64,000 nucleotides of DNA from Stella humosa (GTDB taxonomy: Bacteria; Pseudomonadota; Alphaproteobacteria; ATCC43930; Allostellaceae), in NCBI RefSeq assembly GCF_006738645.1, contig NZ_AP019700.1, positions 1,314,001-1,378,000 on the forward strand, in the 5' to 3' direction. The position numbers and the translations under genes are program-made. Shown here in pieces: positions 10,981 to 19,148 of this stretch (positions within the stretch are counted from its first letter, which is position 1; each line of letters opens with the position of its first letter). The notes under the pieces were generated by a model. That model saw only the letters and a program-made list of their open reading frames with translations, searched no databases and was not told the origin of the DNA.

Positions 10981-12108
10981 TCAGCCGCCGCGCGCGGCCG
11001 GCTGGCCGACCTTCTCGCGGCCGACGACCTCGCGTCCGACCACTTCGACGGCCGCGCCGTCGCGGAGCTGCGGCTGGCCGGCCGTCACCACTACTGCGTC
11101 GGCGGTGAGGCCGCTGGCGATCTCGACCAGGCCCGGCTGGCGCCGGCCGAGCTGCACTTCGGTCAGGACGGCGCGCCCATTGTCGACCCGGTAGACGTAT
11201 TTCTTCTGGTCCACCGGGAAGACGGCGGATTCCGGCGCCAGGACCGCGTTCGGCCGCTCTTCCACCACGACGCGGATGCGCACGAACAGGCCCGGATGCA
11301 ATGCCCCGTCGGGGTTCGGCAGGGATGCGCGCAGGCGCAGCGCGCGGCCGTTTTCGTCGACGATCGGGTGGAGCGCGTAGATCTCGCCCGCGAAGGTGCG
11401 GCCGGGCAGGGCGTCGGCCAGGACGGCGATACGCTGGCCCGTGCGGATGCTGGTGAGGAAGACCTCCGACACGCGGAAATCGACCCGCACCGGGTCGGTC
11501 GAGGCCAGTTCGACGATGCGGTCGCCGGGACTGACATAGGCGCCGACGCTGAACATGCGCAGGCCGACCGTGCCCGCGAAGGGCGCGCGGATTTCCGCCC
11601 GGTCGAGGCGGGTCTGGGCCAGGTCGAAGTTGGCCTGGGCCGCCTGGAGGACGGCCAGCGCCTCGTCGCGGGCGCGCAGCGTGCCGGTGCCCTGGCTCGC
11701 CAACTGGTTGGCACGTTCGTTGTTGGTGCGCGCCAGGGTCAGGTCCGAGCGCGCCTTGGCCAGTTCCCCCTTCAGCAGGGCGGGGTCCAGCTCGACCAGC
11801 AGGTCACCCTTCTTCACCCGTGCGCCGTCGGCAAAGCCGAAACGCACGATGCGGCCGGGGATCTCCGGCTGGATGACGACCGATTCCGCCGGCTGGAGGG
11901 AGCCGACGACATTGATGTCGTCGGTTACCCGACCGACGGTGACGGCAGCCGTCTCCACCGCGATCGCCCGCACGGGCGGCCTGGCTCCATCCCGTCCGGC
12001 GGCCGCCAGACGCGACGCGCCGTCGCGGAAATGGCTGACGGCGAACACGGCGCCCGCCGCCAATGCCACCAGAATGGCGAGATATCCCAGACGTCGAATG
12101 ACCGTCAT
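10981..12108 (-). CDS. RND efflux periplasmic adaptor (membrane-fusion protein)
   Basis: 375 residues with an N-terminal membrane anchor (YLAILVALAAGAVFAVS, residues about 8-24). The first lipoyl half is PEIPGRIVRFGFADGARVKKGDLLVELDP. A short alpha-helical hairpin follows (KARSDLTLARTNNERANQLA... LAVLQAAQANFDLAQTRLDRAEIRAP). The second lipoyl half and beta-barrel come after FAGTVGLRMFSVGAYVSPGD. It links the RND pump to an outer-membrane channel. It is translated just ahead of the pump gene (7-bp gap), so the two form one operon. No linked TetR/MarR-type regulator is seen. The 107-bp region before the start is notably A+T-rich for this genome and probably holds the promoter. Confidence 0.92.
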   Translation of the reverse strand: MTVIRRLGYLAILVALAAGAVFAVSHFRDGASRLAAAGRDGARPPVRAIAVETAAVTVGRVTDDINVVGSLQPAESVVIQPEIPGRIVRFGFADGARVKKGDLLVELDPALLKGELAKARSDLTLARTNNERANQLASQGTGTLRARDEALAVLQAAQANFDLAQTRLDRAEIRAPFAGTVGLRMFSVGAYVSPGDRIVELASTDPVRVDFRVSEVFLTSIRTGQRIAVLADALPGRTFAGEIYALHPIVDENGRALRLRASLPNPDGALHPGLFVRIRVVVEERPNAVLAPESAVFPVDQKKYVYRVDNGRAVLTEVQLGRRQPGLVEIASGLTADAVVVTAGQPQLRDGAAVEVVGREVVGREKVGQPAARGG

Positions 12109-12215
12109 TCCCCGTGCGCCAGCCCATTATGGTTGTCGTTAGGGGAAACATGGTACCGGAAAACCTAGAAATATAGATGCTGCGACGTGAACTTTCTGAA
12201 ACGGCCTCCGGAAGC

Positions 12216-13808
12216 CTACTTTCGCTCGATGTTCCACATCGGCGGCACCGACGGCACCGGAATGACGCCGCTGATGCGGTCGGCGCGATAGGCGACCGGG
12301 TTCAGCCACTGCGCGAAGGGGACGAACGGCACCTGCTCGTAGATGCGGCGGGACAGGTCGACGGCGATCTTCTTGCGCTCGTCCGCGGTCTGCGCCAGGC
12401 CCCACGACTTGCGGACCTCCTCGAACTCGGCGTTGCAGGGCCAGCCGACATTGGCCTTCTCGCAGCCCATGCCGATCCAGGTGTTGGTGGCGGGGTTGGA
12501 GGAGCCCAGCACGGTGGTGCCGGTGATGAAGATGTTCCAGCCGCCCTGGGCCGGCGGCTCCTTCTTGGCCCGTCTGGCGACCACGGCACCCCAGTCCATC
12601 GCCTGCACGTCGAGCTTCAGGAAGCTGGCCCGCCTGAGCTGCTGGATCAGCACCTGGGTGGCGGGGTTGATGTACTGGTGGTCGGTGGCGTGCAGGATGG
12701 TGATGGGCTCGCCCTTGTAGCCCGCCTCCTTGAAGAGCTGCTCGGCCTTCTTCAGGTCTTTGGGGGCCTTGTAGACCTCGGACCCGGCGTCGGTCTCCAT
12801 CGGTACGTCGCAGCCGAAATAGGAGTAGCAGACCTTCTGCAGCTTCCGGTCGGCGGCCACCGTGTCCAGGTAATCGGGCATGTTGACGATGTGGTACATC
12901 GCCTGCCGCGCCTTGATGGCGTTGAAGGGCGGGTGCAGGTGGTTGAGCTGGATCAGCCCCATCGTGCCCTGGGCCGGGTGGGTCACCAGCTTCACGCCGG
13001 GCGTCGCCTCCAGCATCGGCAGGAAGTCGAGCTGCGGGCTTTCCAGATAGTCGATCTCGCCATTGATGAGCGCCGACTGGGCGGTCTGCGGGTCGGGCAT
13101 CCAGATGAACTCGACGCGGTCGACCTTCACCACCTTGCCGCCGGCATGGCCGGACGCCGGCTCCTTGCGCGGGACGTAGTCGGCGAACTTGGCGTAGACG
13201 GTCTTGCTGCCGGGCACCCACTCGTCGCGCTTGAAGACGAACGGGCCGGAGCCCACGACCTCGGTGATCTGCTGGAAGGGGTCGGTTTTGGCCTCCTTCT
13301 CGCGCATGACGTAGGGGCTGCCGACCTGGGCCAGGGTGTCGATGACGAGGCCATAGGGGGCGTTCAGCTTCCACTCGAAGCGGCGGTCGTCCAGCGCGGT
13401 GATGGAATCGGTGAAGTCCAGCATCAGCTTGCCGGCGTTGCGGCGGGCGGCCCAGCGGCGGAAGGACGCGATCGCGTCGGCGCTGCGGATGGGCGTGCCG
13501 TCGTGGAACTTGGTGCCCTCGCGCAGCGTGAAGACATAGGTCTTCTTGTCGTCGCTGACGGTCCAGGTCTCGACCAACTGCGGCTGGGGCGTCAGGCTGC
13601 TGTCGAGGTTGAAGAGCTGGTCATAGACCATGTTGCCATGGATGCTGGCGATGGTCTGGGTGGTCCAGACCGGGTCCAGCGTGCGCACGTCGGCATGCAT
13701 GGCGACGCGCAGGGTCTTGGGTTGCTGGGCGATTGCGGCATGGCCGACGACCGATGCGGCAAGGGCGGCGACAGACAGCGTGGCGATGGAACGCGGCAGG
13801 CTGGACAT
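12216..13808 (-). CDS. ABC transporter periplasmic substrate-binding protein, family 5 (SBP-3)
   Basis: 530 residues with signal peptide MSSLPRSIATLSVAALAASVVGHAAIA and mature start KTLRVAMHADVRTLDP. It differs from SBP-1/2 in ligand-region motifs: ATDHQYINPA (Gln at 378) and GCEKANVGWPCN instead of AWFGWPCD. SBP-4 and SBP-8 share these changes, so it belongs to a second sub-group, and a different ligand is likely. The four family cysteines are kept. A GAGGAG ribosome site precedes ATG 13808. No promoter of the common form lies upstream, so it may be read through from SBP-4 and SBP-5. Confidence 0.92.
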   Translation of the reverse strand: MSSLPRSIATLSVAALAASVVGHAAIAQQPKTLRVAMHADVRTLDPVWTTQTIASIHGNMVYDQLFNLDSSLTPQPQLVETWTVSDDKKTYVFTLREGTKFHDGTPIRSADAIASFRRWAARRNAGKLMLDFTDSITALDDRRFEWKLNAPYGLVIDTLAQVGSPYVMREKEAKTDPFQQITEVVGSGPFVFKRDEWVPGSKTVYAKFADYVPRKEPASGHAGGKVVKVDRVEFIWMPDPQTAQSALINGEIDYLESPQLDFLPMLEATPGVKLVTHPAQGTMGLIQLNHLHPPFNAIKARQAMYHIVNMPDYLDTVAADRKLQKVCYSYFGCDVPMETDAGSEVYKAPKDLKKAEQLFKEAGYKGEPITILHATDHQYINPATQVLIQQLRRASFLKLDVQAMDWGAVVARRAKKEPPAQGGWNIFITGTTVLGSSNPATNTWIGMGCEKANVGWPCNAEFEEVRKSWGLAQTADERKKIAVDLSRRIYEQVPFVPFAQWLNPVAYRADRISGVIPVPSVPPMWNIERK

Positions 13809-13838
13809 GACGTCTCCTCGTCGGCGTTCGGGCGGATC

Positions 13839-13876
13839 GCAGGCCCCCCGGCCTGCCGACCGGGCCGGGGGGCTGC
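13839..13876 (-). terminator. Strong stem-loop between SBP-4 and SBP-3
   Basis: GCAG plus CCCCCCGGCC pairs with GGCCGGGGGG plus CTGC, 14 bp with a single bulged base. It sits about 24 bases past the SBP-4 stop. No U-tract follows, which suggests an attenuator or 3' stabiliser between two genes that lack a promoter between them. Confidence 0.5.
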
Positions 13877-13899
13877 GCCAGGCTGTCTTCTCGTCGTTG

Positions 13900-15492
13900 C
13901 TACTTCTTCTCGATGTTCCACATGGGCGGCACCGACGGCACCGCGAGCACGCCGGAGATGCGGTCCTCGCGATAGGCGACCGGGTTCACCCACTGGCCGA
14001 AGCTGACATAGGGCACCTCGGCATAGAGGCGCTTCGACAGGTCGACCGCGATCTTCTTGCGGTCCTCGATCGTCCGGGCCAGGCCCCAGGACTTGCGGAC
14101 TTCCTCGAACTCGGCATTGCAGGGCCAGCCGACATTGGCCTTCTCGCAGCTCATGCCGATCCAGCTATGGGTGACCGGGTTGGACAGGCCCAGCACCGGC
14201 GCGGTGGTGAGGAAGATGTTCCACCCGCCCTGGGCCGGCGGGTCCTTCTTGGCCCGGCGTGCCACGACCGCCCCCCAGTCCATCGCCTGCGCGTCGAGCT
14301 TCAGGAAGCCCGCCTTGCGCATCTGCTGGATCATCACCTGGTTGGCGGGGTTGATCGTCTGGTGGTCGGTGGCGTGCAGGATGGTGATGGGCTCGCCCTT
14401 GTAGCCGGCCTCCTTGAAGAGCTGCTCGGCCCGCTTGTAGTCGGGGGCCGCCTTCTGCGGCTCGGCACCGGCATCGGTCTCCATCGGCGTGCCGCAGCCG
14501 AAGTACGAGTAGCAGAGCTTCTGCAGCTTCTTGTCGGCGACGACCGTGTTCAGGTAGTCGGGGATGTTGATCAGCGACAGCATCGCCTGCCGCGCCTTCA
14601 CGTTGTTGAAGGGCGGGTGCAGGTGGTTCAGCACGATCTGGCCCATGGTGCCGTGGGCCGCATGGTTGATCAGCTTCACGCCCGGCGTGGATTCCAGCAT
14701 CGGCAGGAAGTCGATCTGGGGGTTCTCCAGATAGTCGATCTCGCCGTTGATCAGGGCCGACTGCGCGGTCTGCGGGTCGGCCATCCACAGGAACTCGACG
14801 CGGTCGACCTTCACCGTCTTGCCGCCCGCATGGCCGGACGCCGGCTCCTTGCGCGGGATGTAGTTCGGGTTCTTGACATAGACGGTCTTCGAGCCCGGCA
14901 CCCACTCGTCGCGCTTGAAGAGGAACGGGCCGGAGCCGACGACTTCCTGCACCTGCTGGAAGGGGTCGGTCTTGGCCTCCTTCTCGCGCATCACGAAGCC
15001 GGTGCCGGTCTGCGCCAGCGTGTCCAGCACCAAGCCGTAGGGCTGGTTCAGCTTCCACTCGATGCGGCGGTCGTCCAGCGCGTTGATCGAATCGGTGAAG
15101 TCGAGCAGCAGCTTGCCGGCATTGCGCCGGGCCGCCCAGCGGCGGAAGGACGCGATCGCGTCGATGCTGCGCACGGGCGAGCCGTCATGGAACTTCAGCC
15201 CCTCGCGCAGCGTGAAGACATAGGTCTTGCGGTCGTCGCTGACGGTCCAGGTCTCGACCATCTGGGGCTGCGGCTCCAGCTTGGCGTCGAGATTGAAGAG
15301 CTGGTCGTAGATCATGTTGCCGTGGATGGTGGCGATGACCTGCGTGGTCCAGACGGGGTCGAGCGTGCGCACGTCGCCATGCATGGCGACGCGGATGGTC
15401 TTGGGCTGCTGGGCGGATGCGGCGACGCTCCCGATCGCCGCCGCCAGGGCGACGGTGGACAGGGTGGCGATGGCGCGCGGCAGACGGGGCAT
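13900..15492 (-). CDS. ABC transporter periplasmic substrate-binding protein, family 5 (SBP-4)
   Basis: 530 residues; signal peptide MPRLPRAIATLSTVALAAAIGSVAASAQ, mature start KTIRVAMHGDVRTLDP. Its closest relative in the window is SBP-3: both keep RRWAARRNAGKL.LDFTDSI, and the N-terminal leader is nearly the same. The motifs are ATDHQTINPA (Gln at 378; the next residue is Thr where most copies have Tyr) and SCEKANVGWPCN. One histidine of the common HADVR motif is followed by Gly here (HGDVR). Preceded by an AAGGAA ribosome site and by the stem-loop after SBP-5. Confidence 0.92.
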   Translation of the reverse strand: MPRLPRAIATLSTVALAAAIGSVAASAQQPKTIRVAMHGDVRTLDPVWTTQVIATIHGNMIYDQLFNLDAKLEPQPQMVETWTVSDDRKTYVFTLREGLKFHDGSPVRSIDAIASFRRWAARRNAGKLLLDFTDSINALDDRRIEWKLNQPYGLVLDTLAQTGTGFVMREKEAKTDPFQQVQEVVGSGPFLFKRDEWVPGSKTVYVKNPNYIPRKEPASGHAGGKTVKVDRVEFLWMADPQTAQSALINGEIDYLENPQIDFLPMLESTPGVKLINHAAHGTMGQIVLNHLHPPFNNVKARQAMLSLINIPDYLNTVVADKKLQKLCYSYFGCGTPMETDAGAEPQKAAPDYKRAEQLFKEAGYKGEPITILHATDHQTINPANQVMIQQMRKAGFLKLDAQAMDWGAVVARRAKKDPPAQGGWNIFLTTAPVLGLSNPVTHSWIGMSCEKANVGWPCNAEFEEVRKSWGLARTIEDRKKIAVDLSKRLYAEVPYVSFGQWVNPVAYREDRISGVLAVPSVPPMWNIEKK

Positions 15493-15522
15493 GTCGTTTC
15501 CTTTTCGGCGGGGCGGGCGATG

Positions 15523-15556
15523 CGGGTCCCCGGCCTGCCGACCGGCCGGGGACCCG
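15523..15556 (-). terminator. Perfect 13-bp stem-loop between SBP-5 and SBP-4
   Basis: CGGGTCCCCGGCC pairs exactly with GGCCGGGGACCCG around an 8-base loop that has the same sequence (TGCCGACC on the plus strand) as the loop in the SBP-4/SBP-3 hairpin. It lies 11 bases past the SBP-5 stop and has no U-tract. Confidence 0.55.
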
Positions 15557-15567
15557 GGGAGAGGCGG

Positions 15568-17145
15568 CTATTTCTTGACGATGTTCCACATCGCCGGCAC
15601 CGACGGCACCGGGATCACGCCGGTGATCTTGTCCTCGCGATAGGCGACCGGGTTCACCCACTGGGCGAACGAGATGTAGGGCACGGTCTCATAGGCCCGC
15701 TTGGAGATGTCGACCGCCAGCTTCTTGCGGTCCGCCACCTCGGGCGCCAGGCTCCAGGCCTGCCGCAGCTCTTCCATCTTGCTGTCGCACGGCCAGCCGA
15801 ACCATGCCTTCTCGCAGCCCATGCCGAGCGAGACGTGCGAGATGGGCGAGGACGAGCCCAGCACGGTGGTGCCGGTGATGAAGATGTTCCAGCCGCCCTG
15901 GGCCGGTAGTTCCTTCTTCGTCCGGCGCGAGACGACCGTGCCCCAGTCCATCGCCTGTACGTCGAGGTTCAGGCCGGCCTTGCGCATCTGCTGCACCAGC
16001 ACGAGGCTGGCCGGGTTGATGTAGGCGTGGTCGGTGGCGTGCAGGATGGTGATCGGCTCGCCCTTGTAGCCGGCCTCCTTGAAGAGCTCGGCCGCCTTCT
16101 TGTAGTCGGGCTGGGCCTTGTAGACCTCGGCGCCGGCATCCGTCTCCATCGGCACGCTGCAGCCGAAGTAGGAATAGCAGAGGGTCTGCAGCTTCTTGTC
16201 GGGCGAGATGGTGTTCAGGTAGTCGGGCATGTGGACGATGTTCAGCATCGCCTGCCGCGCCTTCACGTTGTTGAAGGGCGGGTGCAGGTGATTGAGCTGG
16301 ATGATCCCCATGGTGCCCTGGGCGGGGTGGGTGATCAGCTTCACGCCGGGGGTCCCTTCCAGGATCGGCAGGAAGTCCGGCTGCGGATTCTCCAGATAGT
16401 CGATCTCGCCCGCGACCAGGGCCGCCTGGGCGGTCTGCGGGTCGGGCAGCCACACGAACTCCACCCGGTCGACCTTGGCGACCTTGCCGCCGGCATGGGC
16501 CGACGACGGCTCCTTGCGCGGCACATAGTCCTTGAACTTGGTGTAGACGGTCTTGCTGCCGGGCACCCACTCGTCGCGCTTCAGCATGAACGGACCGGAG
16601 CCGATCGCTTCGGTGATCTGCTGCATCGGATCGACCGTGGCTTCCTTCTCGCGCATGATGAAGACGGCGCCGATCTGGGCCAGCGTGTCGATGACGAGGC
16701 CGAAGGGCTCCTTCAGCTTCCACTCGAAGGTCTTGTCGTCCTTTGCGGTGATCGAATCGGTGAAGCCCAGCAGGATCTTGCCGGCGTTGCGGCGGGCGGC
16801 CCAGCGATTGATCGAGGGCAGCACGTCCTTGGTCGTGACCGGCGTGCCGTCGTGGAACTTCAGCCCGTCGCGGAGCGTGAAGACGTAGGTCTTCCGGTCC
16901 TCGCTGACCGTCCACTTGTCCACCATCTGGGGTTGCGGCTCCAGGTTGGTGTCCAGGTTGAAGAGCTGGTCATAGATCATGTTGCCGTGGATGGTCGCGA
17001 TGGTCTGCGTCGTCCACACCGGGTCGAGCGAGCGCACGTCGGCGTGCATGGTGGCCCGCAGGACCTTTTCCTGCGCCATGGCCGGGGTCGACACCCCGGC
17101 CATGATCGTCGTGGCGAGCAGGGCCCGCGCGATCGTCCCGTTCAT
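15568..17145 (-). CDS. ABC transporter periplasmic substrate-binding protein, family 5 (SBP-5)
   Basis: 525 residues from ATG 17145 (MNGTIARALLATTIMAGVSTPAMAQ). This start gives a clean signal peptide; a start 21 bases upstream would add seven residues before it. The mature N-terminus is KVLRATMHADVRSLDP. Ligand-region motifs are ATDHAYINPA (Ala at 374) and GCEKAWFGWPCD, a combination shared with SBP-7 and, less exactly, SBP-6, which marks a third specificity type. One residue is missing in the helix AGLNLDVQAMDWG compared with AGFLKLDVQAMDWG in the others. It probably heads a three-gene receptor operon SBP-5, SBP-4, SBP-3. Confidence 0.92.
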   Translation of the reverse strand: MNGTIARALLATTIMAGVSTPAMAQEKVLRATMHADVRSLDPVWTTQTIATIHGNMIYDQLFNLDTNLEPQPQMVDKWTVSEDRKTYVFTLRDGLKFHDGTPVTTKDVLPSINRWAARRNAGKILLGFTDSITAKDDKTFEWKLKEPFGLVIDTLAQIGAVFIMREKEATVDPMQQITEAIGSGPFMLKRDEWVPGSKTVYTKFKDYVPRKEPSSAHAGGKVAKVDRVEFVWLPDPQTAQAALVAGEIDYLENPQPDFLPILEGTPGVKLITHPAQGTMGIIQLNHLHPPFNNVKARQAMLNIVHMPDYLNTISPDKKLQTLCYSYFGCSVPMETDAGAEVYKAQPDYKKAAELFKEAGYKGEPITILHATDHAYINPASLVLVQQMRKAGLNLDVQAMDWGTVVSRRTKKELPAQGGWNIFITGTTVLGSSSPISHVSLGMGCEKAWFGWPCDSKMEELRQAWSLAPEVADRKKLAVDISKRAYETVPYISFAQWVNPVAYREDKITGVIPVPSVPAMWNIVKK

Positions 17146-17255
17146 CGTCCTAGATCTCCCATCCAAATTGCTCGAAGCCGATCCCGATCGGAACGCCCGG
17201 CCGATCGGCCACCCCGGTGGGTGGTCCGCGCAGCCTTATTGCGTTCCCGGCCGGC

Positions 17256-17284
17256 AGTAGAACCGCGCGCGCCGTCGACGGCAA
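17256..17284 (-). promoter_or_regulatory. Candidate promoter of SBP-5
   Basis: TTGCCG (17279-17284), 17-base spacer, TCTACT (17256-17261), reading toward SBP-5. The leader is about 105 bases. Same form as those for SBP-7 and SBP-8. Confidence 0.5.
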
Positions 17285-17368
17285 GGAAAACGGACAGGAT
17301 CGCGCGAGATCGAGCAGTCCCGACCGTGCCAAAAACGATGGAGCAGGCAGATATGGCGGGAAAATGCG

Positions 17369-17390
17369 GGCGCCGCCGGGGTGCGGCGCC
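17369..17390 (-). terminator. Stem-loop after SBP-6
   Basis: GGCGCCGC and GCGGCGCC form a perfect 8-bp stem with a 6-base loop, about 34 bases past the SBP-6 stop; further pairing of flanking GCG/CGC is possible. Confidence 0.4.
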
Positions 17391-17423
17391 GCCCGCTTCT
17401 CGATCGTGCGATCGGCCTTTCGG

Positions 17424-19019
17424 CTACTGCTTCCGCTCGATGTTCCACATGGCCGGAATCGACGACACGTTGATGACGCCGGTGATGCGGTCCTCGCGAT
17501 AGGCGAACGGCGTCACCCACTGCCCGTAGGGGATGAAGGGCACGGTCTCGTAGGCCCGCTTCGAGATGTCGACCGCGATCGCCTTGCGGGCGGCCGTGTC
17601 GGGGGCAAGGCTCCAGGCCCGCCGCAGGTCTTCCATCCGGGCGTCGCAGGGCCAGCCGAACCAGGCTTTCTCGCAGCTCATGCCGAGCGCCACATGGGTG
17701 ATGGGCGAGGACGAGCCCAGCACCGTGGTGCCGGTCAGGAAGATGTTCCAGCCGCCCTGGGCCGGCGGCTCCTTCTTCGTCCGGCGGGAGACGACCGTGC
17801 CCCAGTCCATCGCCTGCACGTCGAGCTTCAGGAAGCCGGTCCGGCGCATGTGCTGGATCAGCACCTGGGTCCCGGGGTTGATGTGGGCGTGGTCGGTGGC
17901 GTGCAGGATGGTGATGGGCTCGCCCTTGTAGCCGGCTTCCTTGAAGAGCTGCTCGGCCTTCCGATGGTCTGGGGCGGCCTTGTAGGCCTCCGACCCGGCA
18001 TCGGTTTCCATCGGCGTCTCGCAGCCGAGATAGGAGTAGCAGAGCTTCTTGAAGCGCGGGTCGGGGGCGATGGTGTCGATGATGTCGGGCATGCGCACGA
18101 CATGCAGCATCGCCTGGCGCGCCTTCACCTTGTCGAAGGGCGGGTGCAGGTGGTTGAGCTGCAGCACGCCGGTGGTGCCCTTGGCCGGGTGGGCCATCAG
18201 CTTGACCCCCGGCGTCGCCTCCAGGATCGACATGAAGTCGGGCTGCGGGTTCTCCAGGAAGTCGATCTCGCCCGAGACCAGGGCCGCCTGGGCGGTCTGC
18301 GGGTCGGGCAGCCAGATGAACTCCACCCGGTCGACCTTCACCACCTTGCCGCCGGCATGGCCGGACGGCGGGTCCCGGCGCGGCACATAGTCGGCGAACT
18401 TCGTGTAGACCGCCTTGGCGCCCGGGACCCATTCGTCGCGCTTGAAGGTGAACGGGCCGGAGCCGATCGCCTCGGTCACCTGCTGGAAGGGGTCCGTCAG
18501 GGCCTCCTTCTCGCGCATCATGACCAGCCCGTTGGCCCGTGCCAGCGTGTCGAGGACGAGGCCGTAGGGCTCCTTCAGCTTCCACTCGAAGGTCCGGTCG
18601 TCGACGGCCGACACGGCGTCGGTGAAGGTCATCAGCGTCTTGCCCGCGCTGTTGCGGGTGGCCCAGCGGCGGATCGACGGCAGCACGTCCTTGGTCGTCA
18701 CCGGCGTGCCGTCGTGAAACTTCAGCCCGTCGCGCAGCGTGAAGCGATAGGTCTTGCGATCCTCGCTGACCGACCAGTCCCCCACCATCTGCGGCTGGGG
18801 CTCCAGCTTCTCGTCATAGGCGAACAGGTGGTCGTAGATCATGTTGCCGTGGATGGTGGCGATCGTCTGCGTCGTCCACACGGGATCGAGCGAGCGGACG
18901 TCGGCATGCATCGACACGCGCAGGACCTTGGGCTGCTGGGCCTGGGCCGCCGGCATGGTTGCGCCCAGCAGGGCCAGCACGGCCGCGGGTAGCCACCTTC
19001 GGGAATGGGGACAATTCAT
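17424..19019 (-). CDS. ABC transporter periplasmic substrate-binding protein, family 5 (SBP-6)
   Basis: 531 residues from ATG 19019 (MNCPHSRRWLPAAVLALLGATMPAAQAQ). The start is fixed by a GAGGAG ribosome site four bases upstream of it and by the signal peptide; the frame stays open for 23 codons further up without a better signal. The mature start is KVLRVSMHADVRSLDP. It is the most divergent of the eight: the conserved cysteine motif reads CYSYLGC, and the ligand motif reads ATDHAHINPG, with Ala at 378 and His and Gly at sites that are otherwise Tyr and Ala. The late motif is SCEKAWFGWPCD. No common-form promoter was found before it. Confidence 0.92.
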   Translation of the reverse strand: MNCPHSRRWLPAAVLALLGATMPAAQAQQPKVLRVSMHADVRSLDPVWTTQTIATIHGNMIYDHLFAYDEKLEPQPQMVGDWSVSEDRKTYRFTLRDGLKFHDGTPVTTKDVLPSIRRWATRNSAGKTLMTFTDAVSAVDDRTFEWKLKEPYGLVLDTLARANGLVMMREKEALTDPFQQVTEAIGSGPFTFKRDEWVPGAKAVYTKFADYVPRRDPPSGHAGGKVVKVDRVEFIWLPDPQTAQAALVSGEIDFLENPQPDFMSILEATPGVKLMAHPAKGTTGVLQLNHLHPPFDKVKARQAMLHVVRMPDIIDTIAPDPRFKKLCYSYLGCETPMETDAGSEAYKAAPDHRKAEQLFKEAGYKGEPITILHATDHAHINPGTQVLIQHMRRTGFLKLDVQAMDWGTVVSRRTKKEPPAQGGWNIFLTGTTVLGSSSPITHVALGMSCEKAWFGWPCDARMEDLRRAWSLAPDTAARKAIAVDISKRAYETVPFIPYGQWVTPFAYREDRITGVINVSSIPAMWNIERKQ

Positions 19020-19109
19020 GGTCTCTCCTCTGTCGGGCGCCCAGGCACGGTACAGCGAAGAGCCGAGGCGACGGAGCGGCATGTGCACCCCGCCCGCCGT
19101 CGCAAGAAA

Positions 19110-19139
19110 GGTGCCGGCCGGAACGTCCCGGCCGGCACC
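19110..19139 (-). terminator. Rho-independent-type terminator after SBP-7
   Basis: GGTGCCGGCCGG and CCGGCCGGCACC make a perfect 12-bp stem with a 6-base loop, 9 bases past the SBP-7 stop. On the minus strand it runs into CTTTCTTG, the most T-rich tail among these hairpins. Confidence 0.65.
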
Positions 19140-19148
19140 CGTAGAGGC

